From positions 62,001-126,000 of the forward strand of contig NZ_JAALDK010000002.1 of NCBI RefSeq assembly GCF_013366925.1: DNA of 64,000 bases, read 5' to 3'. This DNA comes from Paraburkholderia youngii. GTDB lineage: Bacteria > Pseudomonadota > Gammaproteobacteria > Burkholderiales > Burkholderiaceae. The position numbers were made by a program, and so were the translations under genes. Of this stretch, positions 8,576 through 17,204 are shown in pieces. The notes under the pieces were generated by a model that saw only the letters and a program-made list of their open reading frames with translations, had not been told where the DNA came from and did no database searches. Within the stretch, counting starts at the first letter, position 1; each line of letters opens with the position of its first letter.

Positions 8576-9457
8576 TTATGCCATCGCCTGATTGATGATG
8601 CCGTACGCGCGCCAGGTCGCGTCGGGGGCCGCCTCGCGCGCGTCGGCCGAAGCGTTGCGCACCATCTTTTCGACCGAATCGACGCGCGTCAGGCCGAGGC
8701 TCGTCAGCCAGTCGTTGATGCCGGCGTCACCCGGCACGTCGATCCGCACGAAATCGCCGGCATGCTGCGCGAGCCAGTACGAGATCAGTGAGCGGGCGCG
8801 CAGATCGTCGGCGGAGCGTTGCGCGACGACCGGCCCGATCGTGTAGCCGCGTCCGAACGGGCGGAACAGCGAGAAGCCGAGCACTTCGCCGTCGCGTTCG
8901 AGCACCACGGCTTGCGAGAATTCGAGCAGCGACGGGATCGTCGCGCTGCGCTCGAGGCCGCTCGCACGCGACGCGAGTTCGATCAGGCGGGGCGTGTCCG
9001 CGGGCGTCGCCGCGCGCAGATGCTCGCCGGGCGGCGGCGCGACGGCGGCCAGGCTGCCGAGCGTTCCCTGATGCTGGGTGAGTCCGCCGCAGGCGACGAA
9101 GCCCAGCTTTTCGTAAAGCGGCTTGCCGGCGACCGTTGCATGCAGGAAGGTCACGCGGTTGCCGAGTTCTTCGAGCACCAGTTCCATCAGCTTGCGGCCG
9201 ATGCCGCGTCCCTGTTCGTCCGGCGACACGATCACGAGGCCCAGCGTGCCCCGGTCGGCGCCGAATTTCCAGCACAGCGCGGTGCCGATCACGGTGCCGT
9301 TGTCTTCGGCGACGAAGCCGCATCCGGCGTCGTACATGAAGCGCCAGTCCTCGGCGCGGTGCGGCCAACGCACCGCAACGGAGAGGCCATGCGCGGCCGC
9401 GATGTCATCGGAGGTGAAACGGCGGTAGCCTGGTGATTTCTTCACTATTTTGGACAC
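8576..9457 (-). CDS. GNAT acetyltransferase with two GNAT-like halves
   Basis: A 293-residue protein whose first half carries the GNAT acetyl-CoA signature: LVIVSPDEQGRGIGRKLM (about 73-90) has the Q/RxxGxG/A loop. The second half, from about residue 150, looks like a second, degenerate GNAT domain. The start is a GTG at 9457 with GGAG six bases upstream. It is the first gene of the minus-strand operon and faces the XRE-cupin regulator across about 290 bp. A clear paralogue lies at 22369-23259. The acceptor substrate is unknown; an amine intermediate is a reasonable guess from context. Confidence 0.82.
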   Translation of the reverse strand: MSKIVKKSPGYRRFTSDDIAAAHGLSVAVRWPHRAEDWRFMYDAGCGFVAEDNGTVIGTALCWKFGADRGTLGLVIVSPDEQGRGIGRKLMELVLEELGNRVTFLHATVAGKPLYEKLGFVACGGLTQHQGTLGSLAAVAPPPGEHLRAATPADTPRLIELASRASGLERSATIPSLLEFSQAVVLERDGEVLGFSLFRPFGRGYTIGPVVAQRSADDLRARSLISYWLAQHAGDFVRIDVPGDAGINDWLTSLGLTRVDSVEKMVRNASADAREAAPDATWRAYGIINQAMA

Positions 9458-9747
9458 TGCAAACTCCTGCTGGCGGCGTGGTCAGCCTAGACTTTCGCAT
9501 TCCCAGCGCCCGCTTCATAGGACGATCTTTTTGTTATTCGGGCGCGCGCGTGGTCGGGCTCGATTCGCGTCGGCCAGTCACGCGCAGCGCAACCGCGCAG
9601 GTATTTTGTCGTTCACTACGATGGTGCTATATTCAATATAATGATGGAAATTGCACGACCGTTCGGTGTGGTGAAGTGGCTGAAGCCTCTTCGCATGCCA
9701 CCGGGCGTGCCCGGCACAACAACCGCAACGTCATCGACAGGAAACCC
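9458..9747. promoter_or_regulatory. Divergent promoter region between acetyltransferase operon and XRE-cupin regulator
   Basis: This 290-bp gap separates two divergently read units and must contain promoters for both. The clearest internal feature is an AT-rich stretch at 9629-9647 with the perfect dyad ATATT-C-AATAT (9629-9639) followed by AATGATGG, in an otherwise very GC-rich context. It resembles the AT-rich sites bound by PuuR-like XRE-cupin regulators, so self-regulation by the protein starting at 9748 is plausible. No consensus -35/-10 pair was fixed with certainty. Confidence 0.4.
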
Positions 9748-10362
9748 ATGCAGCGAACACAGATCAACAGGAAGCGCGCGGCCGACCCGGGTCACGGCGA
9801 CGTCGGCACTCGTCTGCGCGCGCTGCGCGTCGCGCAGGGGCTGTCGATCAACGAGCTGGCGATGCGCGCAGGCGTATCGGTAGGCACGGTCAGCCAGGTC
9901 GAGCGCAACAAGGCCAATCCGTCGGTGCGGATTCTCGAACGCCTGCGCCAGGCGTTGGAGGTTCCGCTCACCGCGCTGCTCGAAGAAGACGACGCGGTCT
10001 CGGACCCGGTCACCGGCGATTTCGTGCGCAAGGCGGCCGAGCGGCCGCTGTTCGAAGTCGGCACCAACGGCATGCAGAAAGAATTGTTGTCGCCGCACGG
10101 CGATCACGATTTGCAGATGATGATCATCATGCTGCCGGCCGGTTCCGGTTCGGAGGAAGTGCTGGTCGGCATCGGCGAGAAGGCGGGGCTGGTGCTGGAA
10201 GGCACCGTCGTGCTGAACGTCGGCGACCGGCGCTCCGAACTGCGCGCGGGCGACAGCTTCCAGTTCAAGAGCACGGTGCCGCACAGTGTGCGCAACGAAA
10301 GCAAGAAGACCGCGCGTTTGCTATGGATCATGAATACGCAGCCGCCCGTGATTCATCTTTGA
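9748..10362 (+). CDS. XRE family regulator with C-terminal cupin domain (PuuR-like)
   Basis: A 204-residue regulator. Residues about 22-75 form the helix-turn-helix (LRALRVAQGLSINELA, VSVGTVSQVERNKANPS), and residues about 120-195 form a cupin (GEKAGLVLEGTVVLNVG, LRAGDSFQFKSTVPHSVRN). This architecture is that of PuuR and related repressors that sense amines or amino-acid derivatives. The ATG at 9748 is chosen because the helix-turn-helix begins shortly after it and GACAGGA lies upstream; the open frame extends farther upstream without family resemblance. It probably controls the operon at 9457-13 and the plus-strand genes from 10824. Confidence 0.86.
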   Translation: MQRTQINRKRAADPGHGDVGTRLRALRVAQGLSINELAMRAGVSVGTVSQVERNKANPSVRILERLRQALEVPLTALLEEDDAVSDPVTGDFVRKAAERPLFEVGTNGMQKELLSPHGDHDLQMMIIMLPAGSGSEEVLVGIGEKAGLVLEGTVVLNVGDRRSELRAGDSFQFKSTVPHSVRNESKKTARLLWIMNTQPPVIHL

Positions 10363-10376
10363 TCCGTCCGTAGTTC

Positions 10377-10404
10377 GAGCCGCGTGCCGTGTGGCGCGCG
10401 GCTC
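10377..10404 (+). terminator. Stem-loop terminator after the XRE-cupin gene
   Basis: The arms GAGCCGCG and CGCGGCTC enclose a further GCC/GGC pairing with a GTGT loop, starting 14 nt after the stop codon. The 3' side continues into pyrimidine-rich TGTCCTTCCTCTGTTTCC, so a Rho-independent terminator is likely although the T run is broken. Confidence 0.6.
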
Positions 10405-10823
10405 TGTCCTTCCTCTGTTTCCTCCGATCGTTCCGATGCGTCGCGTCCGGTTCACCTGGACCTCGGCTGACGTCGACGTCTTTCGTTCCCTGTTGTCCTT
10501 TTCGGTTTTGCGTTGCACGAACGGGTGGACGTGACGCATGGCCTTGCTCGCCCGCCGCGCTCGCGCGGGCTTGCCGCTTGTGTGCGCCGGCGCCGCAGCG
10601 CCTTCTGCGCGGCAGGCAACGTATCGCAGCGCACAACGAACTTTTCACAAAGTTTATTTTTGACCACTAGTATTTCATTTGATGTTCATTAAAATGAACT
10701 TCATCCGATGTTCGTTCATTCGGTGGTCGCGATGGCGAACAGCAGTGCCGGGTGGTGCCCGGGAATCATCAGTGCGTTGACGCACGCGGCACCACACACT
10801 TGAACCTACTGATCAGGCCAGGC
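10405..10823 (+). promoter_or_regulatory. Promoter region of the aldehyde dehydrogenase gene with dyad operators
   Basis: About 420 bp without a gene. The last part is AT-rich and contains the perfect 16-bp palindrome GTTCATTAAAATGAAC (10684-10699). A partial second copy, GATGTTCGTTCATT (10707-10720), keeps the GATGTTC word at 26-27 bp spacing. The core ATGAAC/GTTCAT resembles the half-site reported for PuuR, so binding of the adjacent XRE-cupin regulator is a reasonable inference. The upstream 250 bp show nothing else recognisable. Confidence 0.45.
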
Positions 10824-12317
10824 ATGTCCAATCCGTCACTCGATTTCGATCCTTCAGCCGTTCCGTTGCCGCAGGGGCATTTCATTGGCGGTGCGTACTA
10901 TTCGGCGGACGAGGCGCAGATCGCCGTTCACCGGCCCTCGGATGGCGCTCTGCTCGGCCATGTGCCGGATGCGTCGGACGCGACCGTCGATTACGCAGTG
11001 AGCAATGCGCTTGCCGCATGGAAGACGAGCGGCTGGGGCACGCGTTCTCCGCGTGAGCGCGCGAAGGTGCTGAGCCGCTGGGCCGAGCTGATCGATCGCG
11101 ATGCGGTGAGCCTCGCCCAACTCGAGACGGTCAGCTCGACGCGCCCAGTGGCGGAAAGCTACGCGTCCGACGTGCCGTTCACCGCCGAGGCGATCCGCTT
11201 TTTCGCGGAGCTGGCCGACAAGCTCGGTGGCGATATCGCGGCGACGCGCCGCGACAGTCTCGGCTTCATTGCATCGGAGCCGTACGGCGTGATCGGTGCG
11301 ATTACGCCTTGGAATTTCCCGCTGTCGATGTGTTCGTGGAAGTGCGGCCCCGCACTCGCGGCGGGCAACGCGGTCGTGATGAAACCGTCGGAAATGACGC
11401 CTTATTCGACTCTGCGAATTGCGGAACTCGCGATCGAAGCCGGCATGCCGCCCGGCATCTTCAACGTAGTGAATGGCCGGGGCGCGACGGCGGGCGCCGC
11501 GCTGACGCGTCACCCGGGCATCTCGAAGATGAGCTTCACGGGTTCGACCCGCACGGGCGCCGCGATCATGAGCGACGCCGCGACGCACGGCACCAAGCCC
11601 GTCACGCTGGAACTCGGCGGCAAGAGTCCGCAACTGGTGTTCGAGCGCGTGCGGGATCTCGAACATACGGCGCGCTGCGTCGCCCGCGGCTTTACCGCCA
11701 ACGGCGGGCAGGCCTGCGTGGCCGGTACGCGGCTGATCGTGCACGAGCGCATCGCGGAGCCTCTGATCGCCGCGATTGAACGGCAACTGCAGCCGATCAA
11801 GCCTGGTCCGCTGTGGGACAGCCGCACCGCTTATTCGCCGATCATCAGTGCGCCCCAGGCGCGGCGCATCGAAGCGCTGGTCGAGCAGAGCCGCGAGGGC
11901 GGCGCGGAAGTGATCTTTGGCGGCGGCTTTTTCGAAGGCACCGGAGAAGGCTATTTCCACCGCCCCACACTGATCGCCAATGTGACTGCGGAGACACCCG
12001 CCGTGCGCGAGGAGCTGTTCGGCCCGGTGTTGACGGTACAGACATTCAAAGACGAGGAAGAGGGCATCGCGCTCGCCGCACATCCGATCTACGGTCTCGC
12101 GGCGGGTGTCCATAGCAGCGACATCGGCCAGGCGCTGCGGGCGATGCGCCGCATCGCGGCGGGCACGATCTGGATCAACCGCTACGGCCGCAGCGGCGAC
12201 ATGATCATTCCGACCGGCGGCTTCGGCCAATCCGGTATCGGCAAGGATCTCGGCCGCGAGGCAATGGTGGCCTGCATGCGGCACAAGAGTGTGCTGATCG
12301 ATTTCGAAACGTTGTGA
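10824..12317 (+). CDS. Aldehyde dehydrogenase (PuuC/betaine-aldehyde dehydrogenase type)
   Basis: A 497-residue NAD(P)-dependent aldehyde dehydrogenase. Landmarks are PWNFPLSM (162-169), KPSEMTPYS (187-195), FTGSTRTG (238-245), the general base Glu263 in LELGGKSPQ and catalytic Cys298 in GGQACVAGTR. It resembles the ALDH group that handles aminoaldehydes such as gamma-glutamyl-gamma-aminobutyraldehyde or betaine aldehyde. The ATG at 10824 is preferred because family similarity begins there. It is the first gene downstream of a palindromic operator region and is followed by a HAD hydrolase and a PuuB-like oxidase, so it probably oxidises the aldehyde produced by that oxidase. Confidence 0.85.
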   Translation: MSNPSLDFDPSAVPLPQGHFIGGAYYSADEAQIAVHRPSDGALLGHVPDASDATVDYAVSNALAAWKTSGWGTRSPRERAKVLSRWAELIDRDAVSLAQLETVSSTRPVAESYASDVPFTAEAIRFFAELADKLGGDIAATRRDSLGFIASEPYGVIGAITPWNFPLSMCSWKCGPALAAGNAVVMKPSEMTPYSTLRIAELAIEAGMPPGIFNVVNGRGATAGAALTRHPGISKMSFTGSTRTGAAIMSDAATHGTKPVTLELGGKSPQLVFERVRDLEHTARCVARGFTANGGQACVAGTRLIVHERIAEPLIAAIERQLQPIKPGPLWDSRTAYSPIISAPQARRIEALVEQSREGGAEVIFGGGFFEGTGEGYFHRPTLIANVTAETPAVREELFGPVLTVQTFKDEEEGIALAAHPIYGLAAGVHSSDIGQALRAMRRIAAGTIWINRYGRSGDMIIPTGGFGQSGIGKDLGREAMVACMRHKSVLIDFETL

Positions 12318-12423
12318 ACAATCGCGCTACACCGGCTTTACGCAAGCAGCAACCGCATCGATTCAACCCGAAACTGAACCCCGAGCCTGCGAACAGGTTC
12401 GCCACGACGACAGGATGTTGACC

Positions 12424-13092
12424 ATGATCGATTTCGAACCGAAGTACATCACTTTCGACTGCTATGGCACGCTGACCAACTTCCAGATGGGCCAGACCGC
12501 GCGGCAGCTTTACGGCGACAAGCTGGACAAGGCGAAGATGGATGAGTTCGTCGAATTCTTCCGTGGCTACCGCCTCGACGAAGTATTGGGCGCATGGAAG
12601 CCCTACCGCGACGTGGTCGTGAACTCGGTGCGCCGCACCTGCGAACGCACCGGCGTGCCGTTCGACGAAGCGACCGCGCAGAAAATCTACGAAGCCGTGC
12701 CGACTTGGGGCCCGCACGCGGACGTGCCCGAAGGGCTGTCGCGACTGGCCAAAAAGTACAAGCTGGTGATCCTTTCGAACGCGTCGAACGACCAGATCCA
12801 AAGCAACGTCGACAAGCTCGGCGCGCCGTTCCACAAGGTCTACACCGCGCAGCAGGCGCAGGCATACAAGCCACTGCAGAAAGCCTTCGAGTACATGTTC
12901 TCGCAGCTGGACTGCAATCCGGAAGACGTGCTGCACGTGTCGTCGAGCTTCCGCTATGACCTGATGACCGCGTACGACATGGGCATCAAGCACAAGGCGT
13001 TCGTCAACCGTAATCACGAGCCGCTGAATCCGTACTACGGCGTCAACGAAGTGTCGGGGATTCCGCAACTGGCTTCGCTGCTCGGTCTCTGA
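12424..13092 (+). CDS. HAD superfamily hydrolase, haloacid dehalogenase type II-like
   Basis: A 222-residue HAD hydrolase. The nucleophile motif is FDCYGTLTNF, in the arrangement of type II L-2-haloacid dehalogenases (FDxYGTL). The downstream SNASND serine/asparagine motif, the lysine in KPLQKAFEYM and the acidic-loop region SSSFRYDLMTAYDMG follow in order. The second ATG (12424) is chosen because AGGA lies 8 nt upstream; an ATG at 12415 has no room for a ribosome site. Such proteins recur beside PuuB-like oxidases in Burkholderiaceae. Dehalogenase activity itself is not established. Confidence 0.82.
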   Translation: MIDFEPKYITFDCYGTLTNFQMGQTARQLYGDKLDKAKMDEFVEFFRGYRLDEVLGAWKPYRDVVVNSVRRTCERTGVPFDEATAQKIYEAVPTWGPHADVPEGLSRLAKKYKLVILSNASNDQIQSNVDKLGAPFHKVYTAQQAQAYKPLQKAFEYMFSQLDCNPEDVLHVSSSFRYDLMTAYDMGIKHKAFVNRNHEPLNPYYGVNEVSGIPQLASLLGL

Positions 13093-13171
13093 TCGATAGC
13101 TTCGGCCCTTTGACGACATCGCTTCCCGTGCGCCAGTGAGCGGCGCACCCAACCGACAGGAATGCATCACG

Positions 13172-14449
13172 ATGAAGCTCGACTCCTACTGGCTCGACAC
13201 CGCGCCACGGTTTACCGGAGGCGCCCAGAGTCCACTGCCGCAGCGGGTGGACGTGGCCGTGGTCGGCGGCGGCTTCACCGGACTGTCGGCGGCGTTGGAA
13301 CTCGCCAAACGCGGCAAGTCGGTGATCGTGTTCGAGGCGGGCCGGCTCGCGGCGCAGGCATCGGGCCGTAACGGCGGCCATTGCAATACGGGCGTCGCGC
13401 AGGACTACGCCGCGTTGTCCGCGCGCATCGGCAGCGAGCGCGCGGCGGAGTTCTATCGCGCGTATGCGGGCGCCGTCGAGACGGTGAAATCGATCATTGC
13501 GGAAGAGCAGATCGACTGCGATTTGAGCCACTCCGGGAAGATCAAGCTCGCGGCGAAGCCGCAGCATTTCGCGTCGCTCGCGAAGACGTACGAGGTACTG
13601 CGGCGCGAGGTCGATCCCGACGTCGAACTGGTGCCGCCCGAGCAGATTCACAAGGAGCTCGCGTCTGACAGCTTTTTCGGCGGTCTCGTGCAGCGCAACG
13701 GCATGCAGATGCACATGGGCAAATTCGGCGTGGGTCTTGGCACGGCGGCGGCACGCCGCGGCGCGCAGATCTACGAGAACGCGCCAGTGACGGACCTCAA
13801 GCCGCTCGGCGGCAACGCGTTCGACGTGCAGTGTCCGCTCGGCACGGTCCGCGCCGGGCGCGTGCTGATCGCCACGGGCGCGTCGCAGGTCGGTCCGCTG
13901 CAATGGTTCCGGCGCCGCATCGCACCGGTCGGCAGCTTCATCGTCGCGACCGAGCCGCTCGGCAAGGACCGCCTCGATGCGTTGTTGCCGACGCGCCGCT
14001 CGTATGTGACGACGCTGAACATCGGCAACTATTTTCGGGCCACGCCCGACGAGCGTTTGCTGTTCGGCGGCCGCGCGCGCTTTGCGATGTCGAACCCGCG
14101 TTCGGACGAAAAGAGCGGGCGGATTCTGCGTGACGGGCTCGCCCGCTATTTCCCGCAACTGACCGATGTGCGCATCGATTACTGCTGGGGCGGCCTCGTC
14201 GATATGACGGCCGACCGCCTGCCGCGTGCGGGGCAGCATGAAGGACTGTTTTATTCAATGGGCTACAGCGGTCACGGTGTGCAGATGTCCGTGCACATGG
14301 GTCGACTGATGGCCGACGTGATGTTCGGCGCCGCCGCGCGCAATCCGTGGCGAACGCTCGAATGGCCCGCGATTCCAGGACACTTCGGACGCGCGTGGTT
14401 TCTGCCGCTGGTCGGCGCGTATTACAGGTTGCAGGATGTACTGCATTGA
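13172..14449 (+). CDS. FAD-dependent oxidoreductase, gamma-glutamylputrescine oxidase (PuuB)-like
   Basis: A 425-residue DAO-family flavoprotein. The N terminus SYWLDTAP is typical of PuuB-type oxidases, followed by the FAD motif VVGGGFTGLSAALELAKRG and the segment ASGRNGGHCNTG (FAD contact). The C-terminal YSMGYSGHGVQMSVHMGRL closes the FAD fold. PuuB-like enzymes oxidise the primary amine end of gamma-glutamylated diamines. No glutamine-synthetase-like PuuA or PuuD hydrolase gene is visible in this window, so the true substrate may differ. The ATG at 13172 is preferred to an upstream in-frame codon at 13136 because similarity begins there. Confidence 0.83.
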   Translation: MKLDSYWLDTAPRFTGGAQSPLPQRVDVAVVGGGFTGLSAALELAKRGKSVIVFEAGRLAAQASGRNGGHCNTGVAQDYAALSARIGSERAAEFYRAYAGAVETVKSIIAEEQIDCDLSHSGKIKLAAKPQHFASLAKTYEVLRREVDPDVELVPPEQIHKELASDSFFGGLVQRNGMQMHMGKFGVGLGTAAARRGAQIYENAPVTDLKPLGGNAFDVQCPLGTVRAGRVLIATGASQVGPLQWFRRRIAPVGSFIVATEPLGKDRLDALLPTRRSYVTTLNIGNYFRATPDERLLFGGRARFAMSNPRSDEKSGRILRDGLARYFPQLTDVRIDYCWGGLVDMTADRLPRAGQHEGLFYSMGYSGHGVQMSVHMGRLMADVMFGAAARNPWRTLEWPAIPGHFGRAWFLPLVGAYYRLQDVLH

Positions 14450-14526
14450 ACGGATCGACTGATCGCTACTGTCAGATGCCAGGGCAGCGCGCAGATTGAA
14501 AATCACTATTCCCAAAGGAAATCCCC

Positions 14527-15330
14527 ATGTTGCGTTTCGTGTTCCAGCCTGCTTCCGCCGTCCGTTTCAACACCGTGCAGCGCTTTGCCGCTGGCGCGGG
14601 CCTCGCGATGACGATGATGTTCGGCGCCGCCCACGCCGCCGAGACGGCGACGCTGACCGCAGGCTCGCCGCCGTCGAGCGCGCCGACTACGTTCATGGAC
14701 GTGAAGACCCAGAAGATCGAAGGTCTGATGCCGGACGTCGTGAAAGAGATCGGCAAGCGCGAGGGCTTTAACGTGTCGTACGACGCGGTGCCGTTCTCGG
14801 CGCTGATCCAGTCGGTGGTATCGGGCAAGATCGACATCATCGTGGCCGGCATGACGCCGACGCCGAAGCGCGCCGAAGTGGTCGATTTCTCGCAGCCGGT
14901 TACGGCGTTCGGCGAAGGCATCATCGTGAAGGACTCGAACAAGGCCGTCTATCGCTCGGTGCAGGACATGAAGGGCATGACGGTCGGTGCGCCGACCGGC
15001 ACCGACTATGGCGATCAGTTGAAGAAGCTCGGTATCTTCACCGAAGTGAAGATGTACGACAGCCCAGCCGACATGACGCGTGACGTCGCGCTTGGCCGCA
15101 TCGTCGCTGGCTTCAACGACTATCCGATCCTGAAGGCCCAGGAGGCGGCGGGCGCGATGGCGGGAACGCGGGTCGAAGATGCCTATGTGCCGATGGAAAA
15201 GTTCGACATCGCGATCGCGGTGAAGAAGGGCAACAGCGCGTTGATGGCGAAGATCAACGACGCGCTGACGAAGATGAAGGCCGACGGCACGCTCGACACG
15301 ATCCTGAAGAAGTGGCACCTCACGAGCTGA
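14527..15330 (+). CDS. Polar amino-acid ABC transporter substrate-binding protein
   Basis: A 267-residue periplasmic binding protein of solute-binding family 3. The N terminus has a cationic start and a hydrophobic stretch ending in AHAAE, a typical signal peptidase I site near residue 38. The body shows the pattern GLMPDVVKEIGKREG, SGKIDIIVAGMTPTPKRAEVVDFS and the closing DGTLDTILKKWHL. Ligands of this family are polar or basic amino acids and opines. The ribosome site AAAGGAAATCCCC precedes the ATG. It leads the transporter operon with the permease (15445) and ATPase (16120). Confidence 0.9.
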   Translation: MLRFVFQPASAVRFNTVQRFAAGAGLAMTMMFGAAHAAETATLTAGSPPSSAPTTFMDVKTQKIEGLMPDVVKEIGKREGFNVSYDAVPFSALIQSVVSGKIDIIVAGMTPTPKRAEVVDFSQPVTAFGEGIIVKDSNKAVYRSVQDMKGMTVGAPTGTDYGDQLKKLGIFTEVKMYDSPADMTRDVALGRIVAGFNDYPILKAQEAAGAMAGTRVEDAYVPMEKFDIAIAVKKGNSALMAKINDALTKMKADGTLDTILKKWHLTS

Positions 15331-15349
15331 TTCGCTTCTCGTGACAAGA

Positions 15350-15378
15350 GGCGGGCCCGCCACGACGCGGGACCCGCC
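15350..15378 (+). other. Stem-loop between binding-protein and permease genes
   Basis: GGCGGGCCCGC and GCGGGACCCGCC pair across CACGAC with one bulged base, about 20 nt after the stop codon. No T tract follows, so this is more likely an mRNA-stabilising or attenuating hairpin that keeps binding-protein mRNA in excess over permease mRNA than a full terminator. Confidence 0.5.
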
Positions 15379-15444
15379 CTGCGATGTTCGCCGCCCAGCG
15401 GAGCGGCGGACTGAACGAATGCAAAGAGCAATGGAAGGCACGAC

Positions 15445-16101
15445 ATGCGCTGGCAAGATATAGCCGACTTTGTACCGATTTTGCTGCAAGGCGCGATGAT
15501 GAGCATCATCATCACGCTGGGTTGTCTGCTGTTGAGCACCGTGCTCGGCCTGACCTGGGCGCTGTTGAAGATGTCGCGCTATCCGCACGTGGTACGCGGT
15601 GTGAGCGCGATGATCAACGTCGTGCGCGGTCTGCCGATGATCGTGCTGCTGTTCTACATCTACTTCGTGCTGCCGGATATCCACATCCAGGTGTCGGCGT
15701 TGCAGGCCAGCATCATCGGGCTGGGTTTCGGTTACTCGACTTACGTCGCGGAAATCTTCCGCGCGGGTATCGAGGCGGTCGATCCGGGCCAGTACGAAGC
15801 CGCGCAGTCGATCGGCATGGGTCGCGTGAAGACGATGGTACGGGTGATCCTGCCGCAGGCGATCAAGGTCGCGCTGCCACCGTACAGCAACACGCTCGTG
15901 ATGATGCTGAAGGACTCATCGCTTGCATCGACGATCACGGTCGCCGAAATGACTCGCGAAGGCCAGTTGATCGCGTCGTCGACGTTTCAGAATCTGACGG
16001 TGTACACACTCGTCGCGCTCGGCTACCTGGCGATGAGCCTGCCGCTGATGAGCATGACCCGCAATCTGGAACGACGATTCGGTCGGCACAGGGCCAGGTA
16101 A
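15445..16101 (+). CDS. Polar amino-acid ABC transporter permease
   Basis: A 218-residue inner-membrane permease of the His/Glu/Gln/Arg/opine type. It has several hydrophobic segments and the cytoplasmic EAA loop EAAQSIGMGRVKTMVRVILPQA (about 115-136) that contacts the ATPase. GGAAGGCACGAC gives a ribosome site. Only one permease gene is present, so the membrane unit is presumably a homodimer. The ATPase gene follows at once. Confidence 0.9.
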   Translation: MRWQDIADFVPILLQGAMMSIIITLGCLLLSTVLGLTWALLKMSRYPHVVRGVSAMINVVRGLPMIVLLFYIYFVLPDIHIQVSALQASIIGLGFGYSTYVAEIFRAGIEAVDPGQYEAAQSIGMGRVKTMVRVILPQAIKVALPPYSNTLVMMLKDSSLASTITVAEMTREGQLIASSTFQNLTVYTLVALGYLAMSLPLMSMTRNLERRFGRHRAR

Positions 16102-16119
16102 GTGCGAAGTGAGGATGCG

Positions 16120-16896
16120 ATGATCGAAATCACGAATGTGCACAAGAGTTTTGGCTCCGTACCTGTTCTCAAGGGCATTTCGCTCAACGTGAACCAGGGC
16201 GAAGTGGTCTGCCTGATCGGTGCGTCGGGCTCGGGAAAATCAACCCTGCTGCGCTGCATTAACGCGCTGGAGTCCTACGACGAAGGCGAAATCCGCCTGC
16301 TCGGCGAGCGCGTCGAGCAGCGCGCGCGCAACATCAACCAGTTGCGCACCCAGGTCGGCATGGTGTTTCAGCGCTTCAATCTGTTTCCGCACCGCACCGC
16401 GCTCGAGAACGTGATGGAAGGGCCCGTGCACGTCAAACGCCTTGCGCGTGCGCAAGCGCAACGCGAAGCGTCCGAACTGCTCGACAAGGTCGGGCTCGGC
16501 CACAAGCTGCACGCCTATCCTCATCAGCTTTCGGGAGGGCAGCAGCAACGGGTGGCGATTGCCCGTTCGCTCGCGATGAAGCCGAAGGCGATCCTGTTCG
16601 ACGAGCCGACCTCGGCGCTCGATCCGGAACTGGTCGGCGAAGTACTGGGCGTGATGCGCACCCTTGCGCGCGAAGGCATGACGATGCTGGTCGTCACGCA
16701 TGAAATGGGCTTTGCGCGTGAAGTGGCAGACCGGGTGTGCTTTCTGCACGCGGGACTCATCATCGAGGAGGGCACTGCGCAGCAGGTGCTGGGTTCGCCG
16801 CGCGAGGCGCGTACCCGCGAATTCCTGCGGCACGTGCTGAGCAATCGCAGCGACGCTCACGTGTCGCCGGACGGCATGGCGGGAGCCGCGGCATGA
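16120..16896 (+). CDS. Polar amino-acid ABC transporter ATP-binding protein
   Basis: A 258-residue ABC ATPase. The Walker A motif is GASGSGKST, the Q loop is in [12 protein letters not shown], the signature is LSGGQQQR, the Walker B is [13 protein letters not shown] and the switch histidine is in VVTHEMGFA. The architecture matches GlnQ/HisP-like subunits. The ATG at 16120 is preferred over a GTG at 16102 because GTGAGGATGCG provides a ribosome site. Its stop overlaps the next gene as ATGA, tying the transporter to the dehydrogenase trio downstream; the transported compound is therefore probably the dehydrogenase substrate. Confidence 0.92.
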   Translation: MIEITNVHKSFGSVPVLKGISLNVNQGEVVCLIGASGSGKSTLLRCINALESYDEGEIRLLGERVEQRARNINQLRTQVGMVFQRFNLFPHRTALENVMEGPVHVKRLARAQAQREASELLDKVGLGHKLHAYPHQLSGGQQQRVAIARSLAMKPKAILFDEPTSALDPELVGEVLGVMRTLAREGMTMLVVTHEMGFAREVADRVCFLHAGLIIEEGTAQQVLGSPREARTREFLRHVLSNRSDAHVSPDGMAGAAA

Positions 16897-17204
16897 ACGG
16901 CAGATTCGTACGCTTGGGCGAGACGGCTCGCGTCAAAGTCGAGCTGACGATCGACGGTGACACCGTCGAAGCGCTGGCCGGCGACACGTTGCTCACCGCG
17001 ATGCTGTGCTCGGTGCGGCATGTGCGGCAGTCCGAATTCGGTGCTGAAAAGCGCGCCGGCTTTTGCCTGATGGGCGCGTGCCAGGATTGCTGGGTATGGA
17101 CCGCCGACGGCGAGCGGCTGCGCGCCTGCACCACCGTGGTCGAAGCAGGCATGCGCGTCGTCACGACGCAACCGGAGGGCCAATGGGCGAACCTCGCATC
17201 GTAA
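16893..17204 (+). CDS. Small [2Fe-2S] subunit of HcnABC/opine-oxidase-like dehydrogenase (HcnA-like)
   Basis: A 103-residue ferredoxin-like subunit of the Fer2_4 type. The cluster cysteines are C58, C63 and C66 in [13 protein letters not shown], plus C79 in RACTT. It corresponds to the small subunit of three-part flavoenzymes such as hydrogen cyanide synthase (HcnA), opine oxidases and hetero-oligomeric D-hydroxyproline or proline dehydrogenases. The ATG overlaps the ATPase stop (ATGA), and the 3' end overlaps the next gene by 22 nt, so all three subunits and the transporter are probably translationally coupled. A degenerate relative lies near 48640-48842. Confidence 0.85.
   Translation: MNGRFVRLGETARVKVELTIDGDTVEALAGDTLLTAMLCSVRHVRQSEFGAEKRAGFCLMGACQDCWVWTADGERLRACTTVVEAGMRVVTTQPEGQWANLAS

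Noticed and set aside
9433..9747. N-terminal extension of the XRE-cupin regulator
   Set aside because: It would cover the divergent promoter and has no domain; the regulator has a normal length from 9748.
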